From assembly GCA_949291445.1 (NCBI GenBank), contig CASEVT010000005.1, forward strand, positions 1 to 35,284: a stretch of 35,284 nucleotides of DNA, given 5' to 3'. A model generated the notes under the pieces. It was not told the DNA's origin, ran no database searches, and saw only the letters and a list, made by a program, of their open reading frames with translations. A program made the position numbers and the translations under genes. This document shows positions 6,744 to 14,229 of this stretch, piece after piece. The stretch's first letter is position 1. The number at the start of each line of letters is the position of its first letter. This DNA is from an uncultured bacterium (lineage in GTDB: Bacteria > Cyanobacteriota > Vampirovibrionia > Gastranaerophilales > Gastranaerophilaceae).

Positions 6744-6783
6744 ATATAACATACAGGCATAGATATAAAATTATGGCTGGCGT

Positions 6784-7119
6784 ATGATGGTTATGATGGA
6801 TACATATGACATTGATACAGAAGATAAAGAGCTGAAATTCGTCGGACTGGAGTTAATGTTTTTAACTCCGGAGAAATGTTCAAGTGACGATGGGATTTCT
6901 GCTGTTGAATTGTCTAAAATTTTGAAAATGCCGCTGGAAACGGTTAAGAAAAAACTTAAAATACTTTATGACAAAGGGATAGTGCGTGTAAGAGGCATAA
7001 ATCCGAAGCTGTGGAAATTTGACGAGTTTAATTTTCAGCGTATGGATGAAGATGACGAAGTTTATCGTTTGTTATGCAGTTTTGATGACGTTGATTTTGA
7101 CAGGTACTTCACCTATTGA
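6784..7119 (+). CDS. Small winged-helix DNA-binding-like protein, sigma-28-controlled
   Basis: A 111-residue acidic protein. Residues about 38-85 look like a winged helix-turn-helix: ISAVELSKILKMPLETVKKK (helix-turn-recognition helix), then LKILYDKGIVRVRGINPKLW (wing). The flanks are rich in Asp and Glu and lack Cys or His clusters. It resembles MarR/ArsR-like DNA-binding units, but I cannot name a family. Several ATG codons lie close together (6784, 6787, 6796, 6799) and no strong ribosome site picks one. A sigma-28-type promoter sits just upstream. Its stop codon overlaps the end of the convergent sigma-factor gene by seven bases. A regulator of the motility/export programme is a reasonable inference. 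Confidence 0.7.
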   Translation: MMVMMDTYDIDTEDKELKFVGLELMFLTPEKCSSDDGISAVELSKILKMPLETVKKKLKILYDKGIVRVRGINPKLWKFDEFNFQRMDEDDEVYRLLCSFDDVDFDRYFTY

Positions 7120-7940
7120 ACAATACTTTGTAGTATTCTGTCCGATCTGTTGGAGGTCAGAATACTTTTGAGCTTCATGATGGCTTGGGCATGCAGTTGG
7201 CAGACTCTTGATTCTGAAATAGAGATAGCCTCTCCTATTTCTTTTAGGGTCATGTTCTCGTGATAGTAAAGAGCCATTATCATTTTTTCTCGCTCGGGTA
7301 ATCTTCTGAGGGCAACTTGCAGTTCCTGTTTAATGTCTTTGTCAACCATTGCATCAAGAGGATTCATGCTGTTTTCATCTTGAATTGTATCAATGATTTC
7401 AATTCCTTCATCAGCGGGTCCTTTTTTCTCATATATTGAAGAAACTGTTGCGTCATCAGCCATAATCATGCCGATTTTATCTCGTTCAATTCCGCTGGCT
7501 TCTGATATTTCGGTGAGAGTAGCAGGTCTTCCGAGTTTATCTTTTATCTCTTCCGCCACATCTTTTATTTCTTTAATTCTTTTTCTGGTACTTCTTGGAA
7601 CCCAGTCTTGAGAACGTATTTTATCTATGATAGCGCCTCTGATTCTCATAAGTGCATATGTCTCAAAGCGTGCACCCCTGTTGGGCGTGAATCTTTCTAT
7701 TGCCGTAATTAAACCTTCAACTCCGCAGCTTGTAACATCTTCTATCGTGAATGTTGGCGGTAAATTCATTTTTACCCGTCCTATTACATAACGCGTCAGA
7801 TAGATGTATTGAATGATAAGTTTGTCTCTTAATTCTTTTTTTGATTTATCGAGCAGATACTCATTCCACAGTGACTCAAGCTCACTGTCAGAGAGCCTTT
7901 TAATGTTGTTATAGGTGGTGTATTCTAGTTCTTCGCTCAT
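7113..7940 (-). CDS. FliA/WhiG-family (sigma-28-type) RNA polymerase sigma factor
   Basis: About 275 residues, normal for a group 3 sigma-70 factor. Region 2 is clear: IQYIYLTRYVIGRVKM, DVTSCGVEGLITAIERF, ARFETYALMRIRGAIIDKIR and DWVPRSTRKR, all hallmarks of FliA-type factors. Region 3 follows (LGRPATLTEISEASGI), then region 4 with LPEREKMIMALYYHENMTL and the recognition helix ISESRVCQLHAQAIMKLK. It would direct RNA polymerase to TAAA-N15-GCCGATAA-type promoters; one lies at 6717-6743. The ATG at 7940 is chosen over the upstream TTG. Whether it serves motility or another programme, as in WhiG or SigF, is not settled by sequence. Confidence 0.9.
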   Translation of the reverse strand: MSEELEYTTYNNIKRLSDSELESLWNEYLLDKSKKELRDKLIIQYIYLTRYVIGRVKMNLPPTFTIEDVTSCGVEGLITAIERFTPNRGARFETYALMRIRGAIIDKIRSQDWVPRSTRKRIKEIKDVAEEIKDKLGRPATLTEISEASGIERDKIGMIMADDATVSSIYEKKGPADEGIEIIDTIQDENSMNPLDAMVDKDIKQELQVALRRLPEREKMIMALYYHENMTLKEIGEAISISESRVCQLHAQAIMKLKSILTSNRSDRILQSIVQ

Positions 7941-8066
7941 CAAAATATCCACAAATTGCCCCAAGTGAAGGTGCTTATTTTAATTTTACCTGACAGATTG
8001 ATTTTCAAATCATATATTCGTATGACTTTTAGTTTGTATTATTATAATTGTGGTAAAGGAATAAAT

Positions 8067-8849
8067 ATGTTAATTGATACGCACGCACATATAGATATGC
8101 AAAACTATTTGCAAAATTTTGATGAAGTTCTCTCAGCGGCTAAGTTGAATTCTGTTGAAAAAATCATCATTCCGGGAGTTGAACCGTCCGGCTATGAAAG
8201 GATTATTGAGCTTGTCGAAAAATATGACGAACTATACGGGGCATTGGGTGTACATCCCGGTGATTCAAATACTTTCAATGATGAAACTGTTTCAAAACTT
8301 CTTAAATTTGGCTTAAATAAAAAAATTGTCGCTATTGGTGAGATTGGACTTGATTATTATTGGGACAAAAGTTTTGTTAATCTTCAAAAAGAAGTTTTTA
8401 CAAAACAGATCGAAATTGCTAAAGAACTGAAAAAGCCTGTGATTATACATGATCGTGATGCTCATTTTGACTCTTTTCAAATATTAAAAAGCACTGGTGC
8501 AAGCGAGGTTGGTGTTGTTATGCACTGTTTTTCAGGAGCGGTTGAGTTCGCAAAAAGATGTATAGATGAGGGCTTTTATATAGCGCTCGGTGGTGTTGTT
8601 ACTTTTAAAAATGCTAAGAAAATTAAGGAAGTTGCAAAATATGTTCCATTAGACAGGTTGTTGTTGGAGACTGATTCACCTTATCTTACGCCGGAGCCAT
8701 ACAGAGGAAAGGAAAATCGGCCTGCGTATGTAAAATATGTTGCGATGGAGATTGCAAACTTGAAAGATGTACCGTTTGAGTTGGTTGCACAAAAGACTAC
8801 TGAGAATGCTGTTAGGGTATTTAATTTGGATAAGGTTGAAAATGGCTAA
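8067..8849 (+). CDS. tatD: TatD family metal-dependent hydrolase (DNase)
   Basis: A 260-residue TIM-barrel amidohydrolase. It shows the full set of TatD metal ligands: DTHAHID at the N-terminus, GEIGLDYYW, VIIHDRDAH, MHCFSG and LLLETDSPYLTPEPYRG. Family members are cytosolic 3'-5' exonucleases acting on DNA and RNA, implicated in repair of oxidative damage and RNA quality control. The ATG at 8067 is chosen because AAAGGA lies six bases upstream and the N-terminus aligns with the family; the longer frame upstream is not needed. It overlaps the tlyA-like gene by eight bases, so the two are translationally coupled. Confidence 0.9.
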   Translation: MLIDTHAHIDMQNYLQNFDEVLSAAKLNSVEKIIIPGVEPSGYERIIELVEKYDELYGALGVHPGDSNTFNDETVSKLLKFGLNKKIVAIGEIGLDYYWDKSFVNLQKEVFTKQIEIAKELKKPVIIHDRDAHFDSFQILKSTGASEVGVVMHCFSGAVEFAKRCIDEGFYIALGGVVTFKNAKKIKEVAKYVPLDRLLLETDSPYLTPEPYRGKENRPAYVKYVAMEIANLKDVPFELVAQKTTENAVRVFNLDKVENG

Positions 8850-9657
8850 AAAAGAACGTCTTGATAAAATACTTGTTGAAAAAGGTTTTTTTGAAACTAA
8901 AAATAAAGCTCAGGCGGCAATACTTGCCGGAGACGTGAAACTAAACGGAGAAACTGTCACAAAAGCTGCTCATCCTGTTGAGTGGTGTGAGGATACAAAA
9001 ATCGAGATAAAAAGTATGCCGTTTGTTTCTCGCGGCGGATTAAAGCTGCACAAGGCGGTTGAGTCTTTTGGATTGGATTTGTCAGGTAAGATTTGTCTTG
9101 ATGCAGGTGCTTCAACGGGCGGGTTTACTGATTGCATGTTGCAGCGGGGTGCAAAAAAGGTTTATGCCGTGGATGTGGGCTATGGTCAGATTGCTTGGAA
9201 ATTGCGAAACGATCCTCGGGTCAAGGTGGTCGAACGTACTAATATTAAGAATTGTCTCCCGTCTGATATTTACAATACTGATGACGTTCTTCCCGCATTT
9301 TGTGCTATGGATTTGTCGTTTATCTCCATTACCAAGGTTTTGGCTAATATAACAGATTTGATGTCTGATGAGGGCAAAGAGATTGTCGCATTGATAAAAC
9401 CTCAATTTGAAGCGGGTAAGGAGCTTGTTGGTAAAAATGGTGTTGTGAGGGATAAGTCTACTCATCTTAAAGTTATTAATGATGTAATAAATTTTGCTGA
9501 ACAAATTAATTTATATCCGCAAAAGCTTGATTTCTCACCTATAAAGGGGCCGGCAGGTAATATTGAATACTTAATATTACTGGCTTCAAATGCGGCAGAG
9601 TTCGACTGGAACTGTGTATTTGAAATTGTCGATGCTGCACATAACTGTGAATTTTAA
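8842..9657 (+). CDS. tlyA: TlyA family rRNA 2'-O-methyltransferase
   Basis: About 271 residues. Residues 1-60 form an S4 RNA-binding domain (RLDKILVEKGFFETKNKAQA, then GDVKLNGETVTKAA). An FtsJ-type methyltransferase follows, with the SAM-binding loop DAGASTGGFTDCMLQRGA and the DVGYGQIAWKLRNDPRV segment. In TlyA proteins of other bacteria the enzyme methylates ribose at 16S C1409 and/or 23S C1920; the old name hemolysin A is misleading. The start ATG at 8842 lies inside the end of tatD, with AAGG just upstream. It is the last gene of the pair; no terminator is obvious after it. Confidence 0.88.
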   Translation: MAKKERLDKILVEKGFFETKNKAQAAILAGDVKLNGETVTKAAHPVEWCEDTKIEIKSMPFVSRGGLKLHKAVESFGLDLSGKICLDAGASTGGFTDCMLQRGAKKVYAVDVGYGQIAWKLRNDPRVKVVERTNIKNCLPSDIYNTDDVLPAFCAMDLSFISITKVLANITDLMSDEGKEIVALIKPQFEAGKELVGKNGVVRDKSTHLKVINDVINFAEQINLYPQKLDFSPIKGPAGNIEYLILLASNAAEFDWNCVFEIVDAAHNCEF

Positions 9658-9679
9658 TCGTAATTTAATATATCTTTTA

Positions 9680-9711
9680 TATAAAAAACTTTTCACGTAT
9701 AAAAAACTTTT
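9680..9711 (+). repeat. Two direct repeats upstream of the coiled-coil protein gene
   Basis: TATAAAAAACTTTT occurs at 9680-9693 and again at 9698-9711, 18 bases apart, with similar flanks (CAC, GCAC). The spacing of nearly two helical turns would suit tandem binding sites or duplicated promoter elements in the 193-base leader region of the gene at 9851. Confidence 0.5.
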
Positions 9712-9850
9712 GCACTGTAATGCAGATGCAGCCGGTGTTTTAGGTCCAATGTAACGAATTGTAACGATATATACTTTATATGAAATTCGTATATACAAAA
9801 TGTTTTTATATAAGTGTAAGTGAAAATCGTAAATGTAAGGAGACGATAAA

Positions 9851-10471
9851 ATGGGTTTAGCAGCATCACAAGCAAGATTGTTACTCTTGACAGCTAGAAA
9901 ATCAGACTTAGAATTGAGAGCCCAACAAATCACCAATACAGAAATGATTTTGGCAATGCAAACAGAAGCAATCGCAAAGGAATATTCAAATAAATTGTCA
10001 AACAAAGACTTGATGTTAATCACATCAGTAGGTGTATTAAACGGTGAAAGAACCCAAGAAGTTCCTGTATCGTACACATCATTGACAGAAGCAGGATATA
10101 TTCCTTACGAAAACGGTCAACCTGTTCCGGAAGGTAAATACAATGCCGGTGCAATCCAAGAATTAATCAAAAGAGGCATAATTGTTTTACGTCAAAATAT
10201 TACAGACCCTACAACAGGTCAACAAACACTCAGTGACATCATAAACATTACAGGTTCAGAATCATTCTATGACACATATTATACGGCAGATGACGGTGCA
10301 GCAACTGCGGAATATGAATCAAAAATGGCTGAAATCCAAGTAAAAGAAAAACAATTGCAATTAGACCTTCAACAAGTTGAAACTCAACAAAAGGCTTGTG
10401 ATACAGAAATAGATTCAGTCAAGAAGATTATGGATAAAAACATTGAAAGAACATTCAAAGTATTTGCTTAA
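9851..10471 (+). CDS. Unknown coiled-coil protein with strong expression signals
   Basis: A 206-residue protein that I cannot link to a characterised family. The N-terminus MGLAASQARLLLLTARKSDL is helical, and the C-terminal 55 residues form a coiled coil (KMAEIQVKEKQLQLDLQQVE). There is no signal peptide, membrane segment or Trp, and only one Cys. Codon choice is strongly biased to A-ending codons (CAA, ACA, GCA, AGA), unlike its neighbours. The ribosome site AAGGAG is near perfect and a strong terminator follows. I infer an abundant structural or exported protein. The all-helical ends with a small middle domain recall rod-type secretion substrates, but this is only a resemblance. Confidence 0.75.
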   Translation: MGLAASQARLLLLTARKSDLELRAQQITNTEMILAMQTEAIAKEYSNKLSNKDLMLITSVGVLNGERTQEVPVSYTSLTEAGYIPYENGQPVPEGKYNAGAIQELIKRGIIVLRQNITDPTTGQQTLSDIINITGSESFYDTYYTADDGAATAEYESKMAEIQVKEKQLQLDLQQVETQQKACDTEIDSVKKIMDKNIERTFKVFA

Positions 10472-10544
10472 TAAGCTATAAATAAGACTAAATCTAAAAA
10501 GATCAACACGTATAAAGAGACTTGATGATGCAACCCAATTATTA

Positions 10545-10573
10545 AAGCCGTTCCGGTTTAGGACGGCTTTTTT
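10545..10573 (+). terminator. Rho-independent terminator after the coiled-coil protein gene
   Basis: Stem AAGCCGTTCC (10545-10554, one bulged T) with GGACGGCTT (10561-10569), six-base loop, followed by a run of T to 10573. It isolates the upstream gene from valS. Confidence 0.85.
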
Positions 10574-10649
10574 ATTTGCAAATAATACAGTTAAGTGGGT
10601 TAATCTAAGAAACTTTTTTGTTTCACTAATTAAAAAACTTGTTAGATTC

Positions 10650-10655
10650 TATAAT
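10650..10655 (+). promoter_or_regulatory. Probable -10 box of the valS promoter
   Basis: A perfect TATAAT lies about 50 bases before the valS start and after the upstream terminator. No good -35 box is visible at the usual distance. I see no T-box or other riboswitch in the 130-base leader. Confidence 0.4.
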
Positions 10656-10705
10656 GTTTTTATGCTATTTTATAGACATTGAAAAATCAAAGAGGCTATT
10701 ACACG

Positions 10706-13354
10706 ATGGAAACCAAGAATTTTTGTGATTTACCGACGACATATGATTCAAGTTCAACAGAGTCAGAGATATATAAATTTTGGGAGGATAATGAATGTTT
10801 TAAGGCTGATGCAAGTTCACAGAAGCCGCCGTATTCCATAGTGATTCCGCCTCCGAATGTAACCGGTATATTGCATATGGGACATGCCATAGATGAGACA
10901 TTACAGGATTTGTTGATAAGGTATCATCGTATGTCCGGATATGAGGCTTTATGGGTTCCGGGTACAGATCATGCCGGTATTGCAACGCAGAACGTTGTTG
11001 AGAAAAAACTAAGAGAGAAGGGTCAAAATAGGCACCAGTTGGGTCGTGAAAAATTTTTGGAATTAACTTGGAAATGGGCAAATGAACATAAGGGAGCCAT
11101 ATTGGATCAATGTAAGCGTTTGGGTGCATCATTTGACCGTTCAAGAGAGCGTTTTACGCTGGATAAGGGCTGCTCTGACGCAGTAAAAGAAGTTTTTGTA
11201 AGATTATATGAGAAGGGCTTAATATACAAGGGGGCATATATAGTAAACTGGTGTCCACGTTGTCAGTCAGCGATATCTGATGTAGAGACAGAATATGAGA
11301 CTGAAGCCGGACATTTGTGGGAGATTAGCTATCCGCTTAAAGATGAAGCCGGTGCGATTGTGATTGCTACGACCCGACCTGAGACGATGTTCGGGGATGT
11401 TGCGATTGCTGTTAACCCTACAGACTACAAATACAAAGATTTAGTCGGTAAGACGGTTTGTTTGCCATTAACAGGTCGTGAGATTCCGATCATTGCTGAT
11501 GAATATGTCGATAAGAAGTTTGGAACTGGCGCATTGAAGATTACACCGGCGCACGATCCTAACGATTATGAGATAGGTAAGCGTCATAATTTGAAACCGA
11601 TATGGGTAATAGATGGTGAAGGAAAGATGAAGGCTTGTGCTGAGGTGCCGCAGGAATTGCACGGGCTTGACAGATATGAGGCACGTGAAAAGGTTGTTGG
11701 TATGCTCCGTTATCACAATGATTTGATCAGAATAACCGACCACGAGCATAATGTGGGTAAATGCCAGAGATGTCATACTACAATTGAGCCGTTACTTTCA
11801 GAACAGTGGTTTGTGAAGATGGAGCCGTTAGCTAAGGCTGCAATTGAGGCAATTGATAAGGGTGAAATAAAGTTTGTACCTCAAAGATGGACGAAGAATT
11901 ACCTTGGCTGGATGGAGAATATACGAGATTGGTGTATTTCAAGACAGCTGTGGTGGGGACATCAGATTCCTGCATATTATCATAATGTAACCGGTGAAAT
12001 GGTTGTTGCCAAGGAGAATCCGGATCCTGAAAATTATACACAGGAGACGGATGTGTTAGATACTTGGTTTTCATCAGGATTGTGGCCGTTTTCCACAATG
12101 GGCTGGCCTAATACTGAGTCTGAAGACTTTAAAAAATTCTATCCTACATCAGTTTTAGTTACAGGATTTGACATTATATTTTTCTGGGTTGCACGTATGA
12201 TTACTATGGGATATGAGTTTACTAAAAAAGCTCCGTTCCCTGTTGTGTATATACATGGTTTGATACGGGATGAACACGGTCAAAAAATGTCAAAATCTAA
12301 AGGCAATACGGTTGATCCTGTCGGTATTATTGAAAAATATGGTTGTGATGCATTGCGTTTCACATTAACATCTTTGTGTACGTACGGCGGTCAGGATATA
12401 AAAGTTAGTGATGAAAAATTTGAGTATGGCAGAAATTTTGCCAATAAGGTTTGGAATGCCTCCAGATTTGTGCTTATGAATCTTGAGGGTGTTGATGACG
12501 AGAAGATCGATGAATCTGTTTTGACTATTGCAGATAAATGGATTCTTCATAAGTTAAACAGCACAGCAAAAGATGTTAATGAAAATATAAAGAACTACCG
12601 AATAGGCGAGACATCGCATATATTGTATGATTTCTTCTGGAATGATTATTGCGATTGGTATGTAGAGATTGCTAAGATTCAGCTTCGGGACGAAAAATTG
12701 AAACTCAATACACAAAGGGTTTTGAGATATGTTCTTGATATGACGTTGAGAATGCTGCACCCGATAATGCCGTTTATAACAGAGTATATCTGGCAGATGA
12801 TCCCCGGTAAAAAAGAGCAAATTGCAATAATGAAAAGCGATTTTCCGATTTACACTCAGGCTAATGATTATCCTGTGGAGAATACGGAGATGGAATTGGT
12901 TTTTGAGACAATAAAGTCGCTGAGAAATGTTCGACAATCCTTAAATATACCGGTTTCAACTCAGATAGATATAGTTATACAGGCATCAGAAAAAGAGAAA
13001 GAAGTTTTTGAGGCTGTTATTCCGTATTTGCAAAGGCTGGCAAAGGTTCAGGGTGCCGAGTTTGAAGCAGCGAGTGCAAGTATGCCGAAAAAGTCTGCTT
13101 CTGCTGTTGTCGGTAATTCCAAAATAATTATTCCGTTAGAGGGACTTATTGATATAAATGAAGAGATACAGCGTCAAAGTAAGAAGTTGGATAAGCTTAA
13201 TAAAGAAAAAATAAGTTTGGAATCCCGTATACGTAACGAAAAATTTGTTGCAAATGCGCCGGCAGAGGTTATAGAACAGACTAAGTCGAGAATTGAAGAG
13301 TTGAGTGCGCAGGAGGCGGTTATTTCTGAGCTCATCAATTCGTTAAAGGATTAG
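10706..13354 (+). CDS. valS: Valyl-tRNA synthetase
   Basis: About 882 residues, usual length for ValS. It joins valine to tRNA-Val in the cytosol and edits mischarged threonine. The class I signatures are present: PPPNVTGILHMGHA (HIGH-type motif at about 57-60) and QKMSKSKGNTVDP (KMSKS at 527-531). The editing domain includes TTRPETMFGDVAIAVNP. DVLDTWFSSGLWPFS and the anticodon-binding domain (FFWNDYCDWYVEIAK) follow. The C-terminal coiled coil (EEIQRQSKKLDKLNKEK) is typical of bacterial ValS. The ATG at 10706 is preferred over the upstream TTG because METKNFCDLPTTYD fits the family start. The stop codon overlaps that of the convergent gene. Confidence 0.97.
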   Translation: METKNFCDLPTTYDSSSTESEIYKFWEDNECFKADASSQKPPYSIVIPPPNVTGILHMGHAIDETLQDLLIRYHRMSGYEALWVPGTDHAGIATQNVVEKKLREKGQNRHQLGREKFLELTWKWANEHKGAILDQCKRLGASFDRSRERFTLDKGCSDAVKEVFVRLYEKGLIYKGAYIVNWCPRCQSAISDVETEYETEAGHLWEISYPLKDEAGAIVIATTRPETMFGDVAIAVNPTDYKYKDLVGKTVCLPLTGREIPIIADEYVDKKFGTGALKITPAHDPNDYEIGKRHNLKPIWVIDGEGKMKACAEVPQELHGLDRYEAREKVVGMLRYHNDLIRITDHEHNVGKCQRCHTTIEPLLSEQWFVKMEPLAKAAIEAIDKGEIKFVPQRWTKNYLGWMENIRDWCISRQLWWGHQIPAYYHNVTGEMVVAKENPDPENYTQETDVLDTWFSSGLWPFSTMGWPNTESEDFKKFYPTSVLVTGFDIIFFWVARMITMGYEFTKKAPFPVVYIHGLIRDEHGQKMSKSKGNTVDPVGIIEKYGCDALRFTLTSLCTYGGQDIKVSDEKFEYGRNFANKVWNASRFVLMNLEGVDDEKIDESVLTIADKWILHKLNSTAKDVNENIKNYRIGETSHILYDFFWNDYCDWYVEIAKIQLRDEKLKLNTQRVLRYVLDMTLRMLHPIMPFITEYIWQMIPGKKEQIAIMKSDFPIYTQANDYPVENTEMELVFETIKSLRNVRQSLNIPVSTQIDIVIQASEKEKEVFEAVIPYLQRLAKVQGAEFEAASASMPKKSASAVVGNSKIIIPLEGLIDINEEIQRQSKKLDKLNKEKISLESRIRNEKFVANAPAEVIEQTKSRIEELSAQEAVISELINSLKD

Positions 13355-13740
13355 AAGAATTTTTTGACAGTCTTATAAGCAGTTTGGCGGCCTTTTTCAT
13401 CAAAGATAAAGGAAATCCAGTCAAGGTCCAGAAATTCGCAGCCATATTTTTCCAAACGTTCTTTTAGCAAGAAGCGGTTAGATTGTGTGTTAGAGTGTGG
13501 ATTTCTTACCTGATATAGTCTTTCATTCTTACGGAAGTCGACTTTTCTTTCAATCAATCCATTTTGAACTTCTTTGTACTGTTTATCACCATTTTTGAAT
13601 ATGGTTAGAACACTCGCAAGTTTTTTTGTTTCTGAGTCGTATTTTTTAATTAATACGCGCCCGTCTTTTCTGTTTAGGGTTTTTATGTAGCCTTTTTGTG
13701 AATGACGGTGAAATATCGGGTTAAGTGAAGGAAGTTTCAT
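13351..13740 (-). CDS. Small basic protein of unknown function
   Basis: A 129-residue protein that I do not recognise. It is rich in Lys and Arg, has no signal peptide or membrane segment, and alternates short strands and turns (GYIKTLNRKDGRVLIKKYD, then TIFKNGDKQYKEVQNGLIER), which suggests a beta-sheet protein of the repeated YxxG/NGD type. The C-terminus (FLDLDWISFIFDEKGRQTAY) looks like a separate small unit. The ATG at 13740 is chosen because GGAG lies seven bases upstream; the ATG at 13752 lacks a site. Its stop codon overlaps that of valS by four bases. Confidence 0.6.
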   Translation of the reverse strand: MKLPSLNPIFHRHSQKGYIKTLNRKDGRVLIKKYDSETKKLASVLTIFKNGDKQYKEVQNGLIERKVDFRKNERLYQVRNPHSNTQSNRFLLKERLEKYGCEFLDLDWISFIFDEKGRQTAYKTVKKFF

Positions 13741-13821
13741 TATTTTCTCCATTAGTTATGTATTTAACGTCTTGTAGTGGAGTAAAGTGCGAAAAAAAAA
13801 TTTTTTGCGTCTTTCAAAAAA

Positions 13822-14082
13822 TTGATAGTTTTTTTAAATAAAAACGCTTCCATAAGGAAGCGAACACGTTGGGATATTTTGGAAATTTTGATATATATAA
13901 CACAAAGCCTTACTCTTCTTTATTTGACTGCAGCCAATTTTGATGCAATTCCCAAATCGGAATTTATCATTCTTGCACTGGCTATAGCCATAGATCTTCT
14001 TTTTCTTGCACCCCTGAGCAGAAATGCAACTCCGTCTGATATATTACTTGTCGGTTTATTAGTTTTTTTAATCATGTTGTAG
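13822..14082 (+). CDS. Possible small membrane protein
   Basis: An open frame of up to 86 codons on the plus strand. The predicted product has two or three hydrophobic segments (LIYITQSLTLLYLTAANF, then FIILALAIAIDLLFLAPL and ILLVGLLVFLIML), which reads like a real membrane protein rather than random AT-rich translation. Against it: the only upstream starts are TTG codons, none has a good ribosome site, and the 5' part crosses a minus-strand terminator hairpin. The true start, if any, is uncertain. Confidence 0.3.
   Translation: MIVFLNKNASIRKRTRWDILEILIYITQSLTLLYLTAANFDAIPKSEFIILALAIAIDLLFLAPLSRNATPSDILLVGLLVFLIML
13840..13862 (-). terminator. Terminator-like hairpin, minus strand
   Basis: Perfect 7-bp stem (13845-13851 with 13856-13862), four-base loop, followed on the minus strand by five T. 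It could be a second stop for the SLH gene transcript or the end of an unmarked small minus-strand RNA starting after 14167. Confidence 0.6.
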
Positions 14083-14166
14083 GACCTCTTGTGCTCTTAT
14101 ATTATGTATATCGGCATAATTTTGAAAAACTTTAGGAAATTCAGAGTAATATTTACAATTCGTTAC

Positions 14167-14202
14167 AAAAGGATAAGCGTGATAGAAATATCACGCTTAT
14201 CC
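14167..14202 (-). terminator. Strong terminator of the SLH protein gene
   Basis: A perfect 14-bp stem (14171-14184 with 14189-14202) with a four-base loop, followed on the minus strand by four T (14170-14167). It lies 28 bases after the stop codon of the SLH protein gene. Such a long perfect stem also protects the mRNA 3' end and fits a highly expressed gene. Confidence 0.85.
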
Positions 14203-14229
14203 CCGGTATTATATAGCCTGAAAGAGATG

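Larger units (their letters stand above)
6364..6783. other. 420-base intergenic region with an sRNA-like unit and a sigma-28 promoter
   Basis: This gap separates a minus-strand gene from a plus-strand gene. It holds, in order, an AT-rich divergent promoter zone, a plus-strand promoter-to-terminator unit (6487-6631) with no convincing gene, and a sigma-28-type promoter (6717-6743). A perfect 9-bp inverted repeat (6700-6708 with 6717-6725) overlaps the -35 part of that promoter and could be an operator. Confidence 0.6.
13741..14229. other. 489-base region with two minus-strand hairpins and a possible small ORF
   Basis: Between two minus-strand genes. It holds the terminator of the SLH protein gene (14167-14202), a second terminator-like hairpin (13840-13862) and a plus-strand open frame for a small hydrophobic protein (13822-14082). 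The bases next to 13740 are A/T runs that may include the promoter of the small minus-strand gene; I see no clear boxes. Confidence 0.5.

Noticed and set aside
10575-10705. T-box or other tRNA-sensing leader before valS
   Set aside because: The leader is only about 130 bases, and no specifier hairpin, T-box core sequence or antiterminator is visible.
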